A DNA stretch of 64,000 bases from JACOTV01 sp964579395 (GTDB taxonomy: Bacteria > Patescibacteriota > Microgenomatia > UBA1406 > GWC2-37-13), in contig CAZOFT010000009.1 of assembly GCA_964579395.1 (NCBI GenBank), positions 1 to 64,000 on the forward strand. Direction: 5' to 3'. Numbering within the stretch: position 1 is the first letter of the stretch; every line of letters starts with the position of its first letter. The notes under the pieces are model-generated. The model did no database searches. It was not told the origin of the DNA and was given only the letters and a program-made list of their open reading frames with translations. The translations under genes were made by a program, and so were the position numbers. Below, piece by piece: positions 7,901 through 17,324 of this stretch.

Positions 7901-10654
7901 TTATAGCTGTGTTTCGCCCAGCTGAAGCACTGCTCCCCATTGTTTTTCGTAGTATTCCACCACAACAGTATGCTCCCCTGCTGACAATGGCACATCCAGA
8001 TGATAGGTGGTCGGTGCCTGATCGATCCACTTATCAAATACCAGTACACCATCTATTTTCATTCTCACACCGTCATCTGCGGTCAACGTGAATCGATGTG
8101 TTCCGGCAGTATATGTTTTTGTGCGTGTTGCGCGGGCAGAGAAAAAGTCATCTTGCACAGATGAATTGACTGAACCCAGACCCCATTCATAGTTGACCGT
8201 TGGCGTAGTGGTTGAGTACACCGGCAACCCGGTCAATGTCATGTTGTTGAAAAATTCCATGAGATAGGAGCCATCAGTGGGTTGTTCCACGACCGGTGGC
8301 GGGGTCACCGACTGAACATCAAGTTGTGCTACTGCACCCCAACCGTTTTCATAATACTCCATGACTATTGCGTGATCTCCTTGTGCCAACGTCAGATCCA
8401 CACTATATGTGGTTGGTGCCTGATCGATCCATTTATCGATAATGGTCTTCCCATCAACTTTGAGCCGCACTCCATCATCAGCGCGCACGGTAAATCGATA
8501 GGTGCCCGCATTAAACTCCTGTGTCTTACTCCAACGGGCAGAGAAATGGTCAGTGTTCACACTAGCATCAGGTGAGCCGAGTCCCCAATCATGATTCACA
8601 TCAGCTTCGATACTTGAGTATGCGGGACTGCCGGCCAAGGTCATGTTGTTGTAATACTGTGCAAGGTATTGTCCCGCCGGAGCAGAACCGGGTTGCGTGG
8701 GTGGATTCGTACCTGACTGCACCAGCGCCCAACTCATTTGTGCAGTTGCGCCGCCGCCATTTTCGTAGTATTCCATGACGATGCGCGATACATCAGATAG
8801 CGATACATCGGCAGTATATGTGGTTGGCCCCTGATCTTTCCACTGGTTGATCACCGTGTTGTTGTCGATTTTCAGACGTACTCCATCATCAGCGCGCACG
8901 GTAAATCGATAGGTGCCAGGGGCAAATGTCACATCGCCCGTCCAGCGAGCAGAGAAAAAGTCAGAGTTTACACCGCTTCCCGGCGAACCATTTCCCCATT
9001 CATTATCTACTTCCTGCTCAAGTCGCTGCAGTACAGGATTTCCGGCTAAGGTCATATTGTTAAAGTATGATGCGGCAAATCCGTTATCCAAGGGGATCGT
9101 GGCCGGGGTCACTGTAGGAGTGGGGGTAGGATCAGGAGTGGGGGTAGGATATGGCGCAACCAGCTGCCAACTAAGCTTCGCCGTTGCCCCACCGGTGTGC
9201 TCATAATATTTCATCTTGATCGTATGCTCGCCGGAAAGTGGAGTGCTGACAGTATAAGTAGTGGGGCCCTGATCTTTCCATTGGTCCAAAACCAGCTCAT
9301 CATCCACATAAAGTCGCACCCCATCATCAGCTGTCGTCATAAGCTCATAAGTGCCAGGGGCAAAAGTCTGGGTCGTAGTCCACACCACCGAAAAGTTGTC
9401 TGTATTTACCCCGGGTGCCGGCGCAGCGCTTCCCCATTCATTATTGATTGTCGCTTCATTTCTCACCAAAGCAGGTATGCCGGATGTTGTTGTGTTGTTG
9501 TAATATGATGCGCTGAATGCACCTGTTCCCGGATCTTCAGGAGTAGGCGTCGGCGTCGGCACAGGATCAGGAGTTATGGTCTCATCGGGAATGGGTGGAG
9601 TTGCGCTGCCCCGCACAGTCGTAATGGCATTCGCCCAAACTTGTGCTATTTTTGCATATCCCGCTTCGCTCGGATGAACACCGTCTGCCAAGTCACTTAC
9701 CGCAATTGATGCCATATCTACAAAATGCACTTTTTTTCCTGCATCTCGCTTTTGCTGAACCATGCCGGGAATAGTCGCGTTATATGCGTCTGCCTGTTGC
9801 TGATCGGTGACATTATCAATGGGAATGATGGTGGCAACAAGCACGTCCGTATTCGGTGAGTGCTGAGCTATCGTATCCAAAAGTGTGCTGAGACGATCAG
9901 GTGCTGTTGAAAGCTGGTGATCAGATAAGACGTCATTGGTACCAATCATCAGTAAAACCATTTCTGGATGTTGGGCATCAAGCCACTGCGTCATAAATCC
10001 CTGCAAGTCATGAATCTTCCAACCGGGATGCCCTTCATGTTCACGATCGGTAAGGATTGCGGGGCCATTGTTTTGTGAACCGACAAAATCGCTATCAGGG
10101 ACAAGACTCTTCAAATCGGTTCGGTACCCACCCGGCACATTCCACCCATCGGTGATTGAATCACCAAGTGGCATGATTTTTTGCGCATCGGGACTTGGTG
10201 TTGTCGCTTTTTCCCAATGCAACTGCGCAGTCGCACCGCCGCCACCCTCATAATACTCCATGACAATGACATGCTCGCCTGCCGCCATATCCACTATCCC
10301 ATGGTAAGTAGTTGGCCCCTGATCTTTCCACTGGTTGATCACTGTATTTCCATCAACAATAAGCTTTCCTCCATCGTCGATAGTCATCGTAAAATCGTAT
10401 GCGGCTTCTTCAAACGTGAATGTTCCGGTCCAGCGAGCGGAAAATTGTCCCGCATTCACACCAGATCCCGGACCATTTGTACCCCATGAATGGTCAATCG
10501 TTGATTCAGTTGTTGAATATGCTGGGGTGCCTGAGAGAGTGGTGTTATTGTAGTAATCAACACTAAATACTTCAGCCGCTTGCGTAGGAATCGCAATAAC
10601 GATAAAAAAGAGGAGGGCGACAGTGAGGGATACGAACCGTTTGATACTAAACAT
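7901..10654 (-). CDS. Secreted protein with five PA14 domains and an SGNH hydrolase domain
   Basis: 917 aa with a Sec signal peptide (hydrophobic 8-24, cleavage near TQA-AE). Order: PA14-1 (about 29-152), SGNH/GDSL hydrolase (about 155-348; motifs GDSITDGW, GTNDV and DGVHPSEAGY supply the Ser, Asn, and Asp-His), then PA14-2 to PA14-5 (about 380-505, 527-647, 660-782, 798-917). Linkers are Pro/Thr-rich. PA14 domains bind carbohydrates; SGNH enzymes often deacetylate glycans. No sortase motif or C-terminal anchor, so it is released or held through glycan binding. It ends flush with the last PA14 repeat. Confidence 0.9.
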   Translation of the reverse strand: MFSIKRFVSLTVALLFFIVIAIPTQAAEVFSVDYYNNTTLSGTPAYSTTESTIDHSWGTNGPGSGVNAGQFSARWTGTFTFEEAAYDFTMTIDDGGKLIVDGNTVINQWKDQGPTTYHGIVDMAAGEHVIVMEYYEGGGGATAQLHWEKATTPSPDAQKIMPLGDSITDGWNVPGGYRTDLKSLVPDSDFVGSQNNGPAILTDREHEGHPGWKIHDLQGFMTQWLDAQHPEMVLLMIGTNDVLSDHQLSTAPDRLSTLLDTIAQHSPNTDVLVATIIPIDNVTDQQQADAYNATIPGMVQQKRDAGKKVHFVDMASIAVSDLADGVHPSEAGYAKIAQVWANAITTVRGSATPPIPDETITPDPVPTPTPTPEDPGTGAFSASYYNNTTTSGIPALVRNEATINNEWGSAAPAPGVNTDNFSVVWTTTQTFAPGTYELMTTADDGVRLYVDDELVLDQWKDQGPTTYTVSTPLSGEHTIKMKYYEHTGGATAKLSWQLVAPYPTPTPDPTPTPTVTPATIPLDNGFAASYFNNMTLAGNPVLQRLEQEVDNEWGNGSPGSGVNSDFFSARWTGDVTFAPGTYRFTVRADDGVRLKIDNNTVINQWKDQGPTTYTADVSLSDVSRIVMEYYENGGGATAQMSWALVQSGTNPPTQPGSAPAGQYLAQYYNNMTLAGSPAYSSIEADVNHDWGLGSPDASVNTDHFSARWSKTQEFNAGTYRFTVRADDGVRLKVDGKTIIDKWIDQAPTTYSVDLTLAQGDHAIVMEYYENGWGAVAQLDVQSVTPPPVVEQPTDGSYLMEFFNNMTLTGLPVYSTTTPTVNYEWGLGSVNSSVQDDFFSARATRTKTYTAGTHRFTLTADDGVRMKIDGVLVFDKWIDQAPTTYHLDVPLSAGEHTVVVEYYEKQWGAVLQLGETQL

Positions 10655-10807
10655 AAGTACTTGAGCTATAGATTATATACTAAAGTACTCAAAAGTGCGA
10701 ACAGATCAATCCAAATCGAACCCCTTACAAATACATCTCATTTCCTTTTTTTGATTCCCTCAATAGTTAGCGAAGGCACCTCTTGGCAGCTGAAATAGGT
10801 TTGTTGG

Positions 10808-11110
10808 TTAGAGAATATGAATCACCACCTCAACCATGTCTCTCTCGTGTAAATTACACTGTTTACGCACTTCTTTTTTTAACGGCAACACATAAGAATC
10901 AGACTTTGAATCAGGAAATATTGAAGTGTTCCACGACACGTCACCAATCACTGCCTTTACACGAAGTGATCCAAACCCCCGCGCACCACGCCCATACAAT
11001 TCACGGATAACATCTGCATCATCTTGTGGGAGCGTAATAAAGTACCATGCGCCGGAGCCTTGATATTGCCAAATACCGGCTTTCACCGTAATTGTTCTTC
11101 GCGGATTCAT
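10808..11110 (-). CDS. DUF1905 domain protein
   Basis: 100 aa. The sequence matches the DUF1905 pattern: GSGAWYFITLP near residue 18, GFGSLRVKAVIGDVSWNTSIFP in the middle, and SYVLPLKKEVRK. It is a small cytoplasmic beta-barrel family of unknown function. It follows the 80-aa gene by 5 nt, suggesting co-transcription. Confidence 0.8.
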   Translation of the reverse strand: MNPRRTITVKAGIWQYQGSGAWYFITLPQDDADVIRELYGRGARGFGSLRVKAVIGDVSWNTSIFPDSKSDSYVLPLKKEVRKQCNLHERDMVEVVIHIL

Positions 11111-11115
11111 GCTTG

Positions 11116-11349
11116 CTATCGAATTTCATAAGCGCCATGTGGCGGATCATTCATTTCCTTCATGGAGTAGTACATTTGATTTATTTCTTTTTGAGGATAC
11201 TCATCAAATTCATGCTCCCGGTCGTCTTCACCCCATTCGATGAGATGTGATTTGATTCCCTGGTAAAGCGCCTCAGCTGCCTGCATTTTATCTGTTCTAT
11301 ATACATAGAACACTTTGTTGCAATAGGAGCATGGATGTACGTAATACAT
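11116..11349 (-). CDS. Small conserved protein with CxxC motif
   Basis: 77 aa from the ATG at 11349 (GTG codons at 11358 and 11355 are alternatives). An N-terminal HPCSYCNKVFYVY suggests a one-sided zinc knuckle; the rest is acidic. No family recognised. A TGGTATCAT extended -10 ends 10 nt before the ATG, so it probably starts the two-gene unit with the DUF1905 gene. Confidence 0.6.
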   Translation of the reverse strand: MYYVHPCSYCNKVFYVYRTDKMQAAEALYQGIKSHLIEWGEDDREHEFDEYPQKEINQMYYSMKEMNDPPHGAYEIR

Positions 11350-11384
11350 AGTCACCACTATGATACCAGCTGAACATATGACAA

Positions 11385-12932
11385 TCAGCGGATTTTGCGA
11401 TACAGCGTAAAGCGACCCTCTTGATCAATTGCCATACACTGCGACCTGATCGTCGGATCTTCCAAGGGTGCCGCTGCAAAAATATACTGCGCTTGAGGTG
11501 TGTAAAGCTGCATATTGCCGATACGCGAATAAAAGAGTGCCGCTTCATACGGATAGCTCACCGGTGTCAACTCAAGAAGATCAGGGTGCCGTAGGATAAG
11601 CGTGCGAAGGTCACGGTTTTCATCGGTCTGATGAAGACGACCGCTGACTGACGTGATGGTCGCAAGAACAAGTATGAGCGTACAGATAAGTACAAATAAT
11701 TCGCGCACTTGGTGTTTTTGTTTCATTCGCCACAGCCACAAAGATACTCCACTTCCCAATACTGCGAATGCGGCAAACGACTTCAGCGGAATGTGTTGTG
11801 GGCTTAATTGCCAGTATGAATGGAGAGAAAATAATGCGACTGCCACGCCTGCTCCCATTACATATGCGCGACCAGACCGGTATGCCCGCTCTAAAAATAC
11901 CGCCAACAATAGCGTGAAAGGAATCCATACCGGAAACATATACCAATATACTTTTGACTTGGCGATACTTAGAGGAACGAGAATAATCAGACTCCACAGC
12001 ATCAGCATCCACGTGCTTTTTTCTTTGTTTCGAAGCGATGCCGAGACTCCTCCCGCGATTGCGGGAATAACAAAAATGTAGGGTTTCCACTGATCGAGCA
12101 TGTAGATAAAATACCACTGAGGAGGGGCAATATTGCCGGTTGCTCCGCTGGTTCGGCCAGCACTGTTGGTAAGCAGGTAATGCTCAATAAACGATTGGCC
12201 AAACTGCACATACATCAGCAGATGCCAAGGTACAATCATCACCACTGCCGCGACTCCAAACCAAATAAGCCGCATCGCCCATTCTTTTACCTGTCTTGAA
12301 TCAAGAAGAAACAATGCCACGACAGGCGGCACCCAAAACGTAATAAACGACTTGGTTAGAAATGCCAAACCAAATGTTACGCCCGCCATGACTGCACCGC
12401 TTCGTGTTTTGTATGTTGCAAAATACAAGGCGGCAAGTGAAAAACACAACAGCTGCATCTCTGCAAGCCCTTGCCCCAATAAAATTGCGAAGTCCACACC
12501 ACTTATGAAAAACAGAACTGTCAAAATGGGCGCCCAAGATGTGTCAGGATAGAGCTTGCGAACAAGCAGGTATGCCAGCCAACAAGCTCCCAGAGCAAAG
12601 AGCACCGTGGGGAGCCTGACCGCCAGCTCGTTGACTCCAATGACATGCATGAACGCCGCAATAATCTGCGGATGCAGTGGTGGCTTCCAAAAATACGGAT
12701 AGAGATCTTGACCATTCGGGAGCGTAGTGTAGATAATATCACGTGGCTCATCCGGACCGCCTGCCATGGGGATCAGCCAATTTCCGGTGCGGACGATATT
12801 TTGGGCTACTTCTGCGTAGCGTGCTTCGTCAAAGTCACGTAGCGACCGCGTATGAATCTGCTCCACTGCAAACGCTTTGACCACAATGATCACAGTGCAA
12901 AGAAGCATCCATATTGCTGTTTTCCGTTTCAT
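11385..12932 (-). CDS. GT39-type polytopic glycosyltransferase (ArnT/PMT-like)
   Basis: 515 aa from the ATG at 12932. Signatures of the GT-C dolichyl/undecaprenyl-phosphate-sugar transferases: RDFDEARYAEVAQNI in the first extracellular loop and KPPLHP a little later, followed by about ten TM helices. It would transfer a sugar from a polyprenyl-phosphate donor to a surface acceptor. It has its own promoter: TATACT (complement of 12942-12947) 9 nt before the ATG, just outside the end of the preceding secreted-protein gene. Confidence 0.87.
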   Translation of the reverse strand: MKRKTAIWMLLCTVIIVVKAFAVEQIHTRSLRDFDEARYAEVAQNIVRTGNWLIPMAGGPDEPRDIIYTTLPNGQDLYPYFWKPPLHPQIIAAFMHVIGVNELAVRLPTVLFALGACWLAYLLVRKLYPDTSWAPILTVLFFISGVDFAILLGQGLAEMQLLCFSLAALYFATYKTRSGAVMAGVTFGLAFLTKSFITFWVPPVVALFLLDSRQVKEWAMRLIWFGVAAVVMIVPWHLLMYVQFGQSFIEHYLLTNSAGRTSGATGNIAPPQWYFIYMLDQWKPYIFVIPAIAGGVSASLRNKEKSTWMLMLWSLIILVPLSIAKSKVYWYMFPVWIPFTLLLAVFLERAYRSGRAYVMGAGVAVALFSLHSYWQLSPQHIPLKSFAAFAVLGSGVSLWLWRMKQKHQVRELFVLICTLILVLATITSVSGRLHQTDENRDLRTLILRHPDLLELTPVSYPYEAALFYSRIGNMQLYTPQAQYIFAAAPLEDPTIRSQCMAIDQEGRFTLYRKIR

Positions 12933-12952
12933 GTCTTTGGTAGTATACGCGC

Positions 12953-15553
12953 TTACGGCGCACAATGAAGGCGAAGCGTCTTTCCTGTTCGTATGACGGT
13001 TGACGTGAGTTTATTTTCTTTCATTACATTTTTATATTCATATCCCGAACCTAATTCGCGCTTTGCGATAGCCCAGAGACTATCTCCTGCTTTTACGCGA
13101 TACGCTTCACAACTATCTGCACTTCCTGCTGTTCTTTTTTCTTTTGTCTCAACTGGGGCTGTCGGCGTGGAATAGGCGCCGAGTACATCGGTGGTGTGAG
13201 GAATCCATGAACCGACTCGTGCCAACACATCTTTGTAATACGTAGTTTTCACTCCCCCTGTTGGACTGGTCACGATCTGCATCTCATTTCCCCACTTCCC
13301 CTCACTACAGCCGTTTCGCGCTTTGATTTTAAAATAATAGGTCACACCCGGCGACAGATGCTGAATGCTGTATGATAAAACACCGGTTGATGCACCTTGT
13401 CCCGTCCACACCCCAAACCGTTCCTCACCCGTAGCATATCCATAGGAAATAAAGTAGTCGGTTACTCCTGCTTGAAGCGGAGCGAAGTGCAACCGTGCAG
13501 TTGTGGCGGTGGTGTCAATTTGAAACAAGTTCGGACGAACAGTTGGCCCGATGGCGCTGCAAGTGATTGGACCTGCTGATCCCGTGGCACCTCCACTTGT
13601 TTGCGCCTTTCCAAAGAGTCCAAATACCGAAAAGCTTGTCGTTGTACAACTGATGGTGTTCGTTGACTGATTAATGGTGCATGAGCTTAGCGGCTGCCAG
13701 GACCCCCCGTGATAATGGTAGAGCCAGATCGATGATTCCTGCAATCCGGCAATATCCGCATCGGTATATCGATAGGTTATGGTGATTGGCGCATCAAATG
13801 AGTCGGCCACTGTCGTATCATTGATGATTGCCTTTACATCAAACATCGTATTTCCTGCAGGCCTCGGCACTGAGCTGGGGACCCCAAACGACTGAGTGAC
13901 TGGTGATGCTTCAATTGATTTGATTTGAATAACCACGCTTGATGAACCGCTTTTGAAATTGCTTGGTGCCTGCACATCCATCTGGCGATTGCTTTGACTG
14001 AATGTTGAGGTTCCACCGGTACTTACCGTCACCGCTTCAGATGTGGCTTTTGAAGGCGTTGTTGATGCGGGACATCCTGTTGTGATGAAAGTATTATCTG
14101 ATGATGTGGAGTCATTCGATGACCCATCCACCGACACTACTGCATAATGATAGAGTGTGCAAGCAGGCAATCCTGTCAGTGATACCGTGTGCGAAGTAAC
14201 TCTCGGTGACGTGTCGCTTTCGCTCGTAGTAAGTCCGTATGAACTCGTTGCTCCATAAATAACTTTTGAGGATGATGCCTCATTGGTGGTCCAAGTAATA
14301 TCTGCACCGGTAGACGTAACCGAAGACGATGCTACGCTGCTGATGGTAGGATCAGTAAAATCTCCCGTTGTAAAATTCCACACCGTGTTTGAAGAGATAC
14401 CTGCATATGCTACACTACTTGCATTAGTCAGCGCCGTATTTGCAATCGTTACATAATATCCTGTACTTTCATCTAAGGTGATACTTGGATTGATAGTGAT
14501 CGTACTGCTACTTGCACCGGTCACCTGTCCGCTGGTAACATCGATCGTTTCTACCGTCGAATCATCTGCTGTTTTTTTAATGATGATAGACCCTGAACCC
14601 TTTATCATCGTTGCACTGAATGTCACGACTAAATTAGTGTCCACCGCCACGCCGGTCGCATTGTCAGCGGGGGTGAAGCCCGTCGCAGTCGGCGCTGATA
14701 CGGTGGTGATTGAAAAATTCTGTGCAACCACAGTCGGCAGATCGCCTGGTGCGCCAAACTCCACCACATACCCAGACAACGTGCTGCCCGTACAAGGAAG
14801 GTCATTCCATTTGCTGCTGGCAATATAAAACTCAGCACAGTCTTCGCCGGTTGAGTAATCATTTGGTTCACCACTACTCCAGTTTGCATAGAGGCTGTTT
14901 TGTACTGAACCACCAGATTGCCCCGACCAAAATGATGTGCCACCTTCAGGACCATCAAGCCACTTCCAATCTCCTTCTGAGGCCGCATCCGATGCACCCA
15001 TCCAACCGTCACCTTGCAAACGTGCTGCAACAAACGCATTCTCTTCAGCAGACGTAATAGTGACCAGATATCCTGTTGACCCGTAGGCCGTTTGATTCAA
15101 TGCCGCAGTGCGTGCTGCATTTGCAGTGATGCTCCCCGTTATGAATTTATACAAATGATTGTTTCCGGTGAAAAATACTTCACCACGAGGCACCAAAGAC
15201 ATTTCAAGAGTATCCGAGCCGGTTGATGTGCGAGTATAGGTAAGCGTCGCCAATGCTGCATTAATATTTGCCTTTGTGCCGGAAAAATAAATGGATGAAC
15301 CGGATGTTGCTCCATCGAAGGTGAGACCTGTTGTTGTTGACATGGCTAGTGTTCCGTTTGTCACCAAAAGCTTCACCGGGATAGGCTCAGTGCCAGTACC
15401 AGCGATCTGCACATCAGTAATAGGCATTGCTACATTGATAGTCCCGGTCAGCGTGGTCGTGCCGGTAATGCTAAAGTCAGCAGATACCGGAGCCACAACT
15501 CCCAGCAAAAGAAGAAAAACGAAAAGACACGAAAAGACCCAATGTTTTACCAT
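12953..15553 (-). CDS. Secreted multidomain protein: C-type lectin, Ig-like, FN3 and LysM
   Basis: 866 aa. Signal peptide (about 1-25). A beta-rich N-terminal module (27-115), then a C-type lectin-like domain (about 118-270; GYLVTITSAEENAF, the EPN sugar-selectivity motif in SSGEPNDY, and KWNDLPC), an SbsA-type Ig-like domain (about 287-398), FN3 domain (about 403-490), a beta-sandwich region, a second FN3 (about 700-780) and a C-terminal LysM (about 818-866; VKAGDSLWAIAKREL). LysM binds peptidoglycan, so the protein is probably wall-attached and displays the lectin outward. Confidence 0.88.
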   Translation of the reverse strand: MVKHWVFSCLFVFLLLLGVVAPVSADFSITGTTTLTGTINVAMPITDVQIAGTGTEPIPVKLLVTNGTLAMSTTTGLTFDGATSGSSIYFSGTKANINAALATLTYTRTSTGSDTLEMSLVPRGEVFFTGNNHLYKFITGSITANAARTAALNQTAYGSTGYLVTITSAEENAFVAARLQGDGWMGASDAASEGDWKWLDGPEGGTSFWSGQSGGSVQNSLYANWSSGEPNDYSTGEDCAEFYIASSKWNDLPCTGSTLSGYVVEFGAPGDLPTVVAQNFSITTVSAPTATGFTPADNATGVAVDTNLVVTFSATMIKGSGSIIIKKTADDSTVETIDVTSGQVTGASSSTITINPSITLDESTGYYVTIANTALTNASSVAYAGISSNTVWNFTTGDFTDPTISSVASSSVTSTGADITWTTNEASSSKVIYGATSSYGLTTSESDTSPRVTSHTVSLTGLPACTLYHYAVVSVDGSSNDSTSSDNTFITTGCPASTTPSKATSEAVTVSTGGTSTFSQSNRQMDVQAPSNFKSGSSSVVIQIKSIEASPVTQSFGVPSSVPRPAGNTMFDVKAIINDTTVADSFDAPITITYRYTDADIAGLQESSIWLYHYHGGSWQPLSSCTINQSTNTISCTTTSFSVFGLFGKAQTSGGATGSAGPITCSAIGPTVRPNLFQIDTTATTARLHFAPLQAGVTDYFISYGYATGEERFGVWTGQGASTGVLSYSIQHLSPGVTYYFKIKARNGCSEGKWGNEMQIVTSPTGGVKTTYYKDVLARVGSWIPHTTDVLGAYSTPTAPVETKEKRTAGSADSCEAYRVKAGDSLWAIAKRELGSGYEYKNVMKENKLTSTVIRTGKTLRLHCAP

Positions 15554-15561
15554 CTATATTC

Positions 15562-15570
15562 ATAATAGCA
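15562..15570 (-). promoter_or_regulatory. Extended -10 promoter (leaderless) for the lectin/LysM gene
   Basis: Minus strand reads TGCTATTAT, an extended -10, ending 8 nt before the ATG at 15553. Transcription would start at or next to the start codon. No Shine-Dalgarno sequence is present. Confidence 0.65.
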
Positions 15571-15593
15571 GATAGTAATGGGACAAAGAAAAC

Positions 15594-16685
15594 CTATTGA
15601 ACACGCTCCATCATATAAGTAGCCAGAGATTTCAACAGTGTTGTTTGCGTAGGTGTTGCCTGAAGTGAGTCTGCCCAATGATGTGCGTCAGAAACATATT
15701 GATTCCCCAATTCAAGCACCGCATCATATGCTCCACTATCACGCAGCAGACCTCTCATCTCCTCCACTTCTATTACTCCTACATTCTGGCTTCCAAGAAG
15801 CTCTTGCTGTTTCTTTTTTTGCGCCGCTGTCCCCATCTCATGCAACTTCAACATGAGTAAGGTATTTTTTCCCTCACGAATATCTGAGCCGATCGGCTTT
15901 CCCAGTGATTCTTCTTCCCCGAATAACCCCAACACATCGTCCTGCACCTGAAATGCCCACCCGAGTGCAAGTCCGTACTTGCGCAACTTTTCACGTCGCA
16001 AATCATCCATACCACCCATCACCGCACCGATCTCCAGCGGCAACACACCGGTGTATTCCGCAGTCTTGTAACGCATGGTTCGCAGGATTCGTTCACTATT
16101 GGTTTTCGTCAACGGCAACTGACTCAGATCCATTGCTTGCCCATACACCAAACGCATCGCATACCGGCTATAGACCTTTGAGACTTCGCGGATGTGTGTC
16201 TCGGGAAAATCTGACTCCAGAAGAATGCGCCATGACAAATAAAACGCCAGGTCCCCTGCAGCAATCGCCATCGCAATGCCGTAATTATCAGAGTCCGCTA
16301 TCTCAAGCTCCCGCCCGATTGTCGCAAATTGCACATGCAGACTGTCTTCACCTCGACGTGTATCATCCCGGTCCATGATATCATCATGGATCAAAAGCCC
16401 GGTATGAAAGAGCTCCATAAACACACTCAGCTGTGCGACATCCAGATCCGACGTACTTCCGGATAGTTCATGCCCCAAGACCATGAGCGCCCCGCGCAGT
16501 TTTTTTCCGCCATCAGACATATGCGCCAGGCGAGAAAACAACAAATCGGCTGACTCACTGATTTGCAGAGCCTCTTCTTTGTACTTCTCCAGACCGCGCT
16601 GCAAAAGCGCATCAAATTGATTTGCATGACGCAGCAAGTACTGTTTACCTGCCGCCCCGGTTACCGGATGATTCATAGCGTTCAT
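15594..16685 (-). CDS. crtE: Geranylgeranyl diphosphate synthase (short-chain polyprenyl synthase)
   Basis: 363 aa polyprenyl synthetase. First Asp-rich motif HDDIMDRDDTRRG near residue 100 and second QVQDDVLGLFG near residue 251, followed by the family KPIGSDIREGK. It condenses IPP with allylic diphosphates; in this operon the product is presumably GGPP for phytoene synthesis. The start overlaps the cyclase gene by 41 nt. Last gene of the carotenoid operon. No isoprenoid precursor genes lie in the window. Confidence 0.9.
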   Translation of the reverse strand: MNAMNHPVTGAAGKQYLLRHANQFDALLQRGLEKYKEEALQISESADLLFSRLAHMSDGGKKLRGALMVLGHELSGSTSDLDVAQLSVFMELFHTGLLIHDDIMDRDDTRRGEDSLHVQFATIGRELEIADSDNYGIAMAIAAGDLAFYLSWRILLESDFPETHIREVSKVYSRYAMRLVYGQAMDLSQLPLTKTNSERILRTMRYKTAEYTGVLPLEIGAVMGGMDDLRREKLRKYGLALGWAFQVQDDVLGLFGEEESLGKPIGSDIREGKNTLLMLKLHEMGTAAQKKKQQELLGSQNVGVIEVEEMRGLLRDSGAYDAVLELGNQYVSDAHHWADSLQATPTQTTLLKSLATYMMERVQ

Positions 16686-17322
16686 ATATCATACCAACTG
16701 CCGCAACGAGAATGAGCCCATAGAGCACATCCTCAACCGGAATTGTTCCGATCATGACGCCGCTTTTGACCGATGCCTCATACAACACAACCGGCCGCCA
16801 AGTCAGATAGCCATTGAAAATAAGTGTTAGTACAACCACGAGCATCAACCAAACAGATACTGATCGCTTGTGAAGAAACTGATTTGTCCGCACACTCCAC
16901 ACACACAAACCTGCTCCCAAGCTACAGACACTCATTGTGTACCACCACTCCTGCGTGATTGAAACAATCGTCAGAAGCAGTAATCCGATACCAACCCATT
17001 TTTCAACAGGCAGCTTCCAAGCGCCTTCTATATGAGTGCGAAGATTCACCCATATCAACAAACAACTCGAAGGAATGATCAAGAAAAAAAGCACTTCTTC
17101 AAGCGGCAGATTTCCGATAAAAATACCCAGCGTATATGCAGGATTAAATCGCCACCACCAGCCCGTCACCACCCAATCCCAGATGATAAAAAAGAGCGCC
17201 ACCAGCGCCGTGGCCACGACCATCGGGCGCACCCGCGGCAGTCTTTTTTTGGGATACGATAATGCCCCGATCCATGAAAATACGAGGATAAACAAATCAA
17301 ACAGCAGATATTCTATCTTCAT
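16645..17322 (-). CDS. crtY: Fused heterodimeric-type lycopene cyclase (CrtYc-CrtYd)
   Basis: 225 aa from the ATG at 17322, which overlaps neither neighbour's core; an upstream extension would run far into the crtI-crtB gene. Two homologous three-helix halves each carry the PxE(E/D) signature: NLPLEEVLFF near residue 72 and TIPVEDVLYG near residue 196. This matches CrtYc/CrtYd lycopene cyclases joined in one chain, as in archaea and some actinobacteria. It forms beta (or related) end groups on lycopene. It starts 2 nt after the upstream stop. Confidence 0.88.
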   Translation of the reverse strand: MKIEYLLFDLFILVFSWIGALSYPKKRLPRVRPMVVATALVALFFIIWDWVVTGWWWRFNPAYTLGIFIGNLPLEEVLFFLIIPSSCLLIWVNLRTHIEGAWKLPVEKWVGIGLLLLTIVSITQEWWYTMSVCSLGAGLCVWSVRTNQFLHKRSVSVWLMLVVVLTLIFNGYLTWRPVVLYEASVKSGVMIGTIPVEDVLYGLILVAAVGMIYERYESSGNRGGR

Positions 17323-17324
17323 AG

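Noticed and set aside
7901..10654. Repeated DNA in the PA14 region as a possible CRISPR or satellite
   Set aside because: The repeats are about 370 nt, diverged, and match protein domain boundaries.
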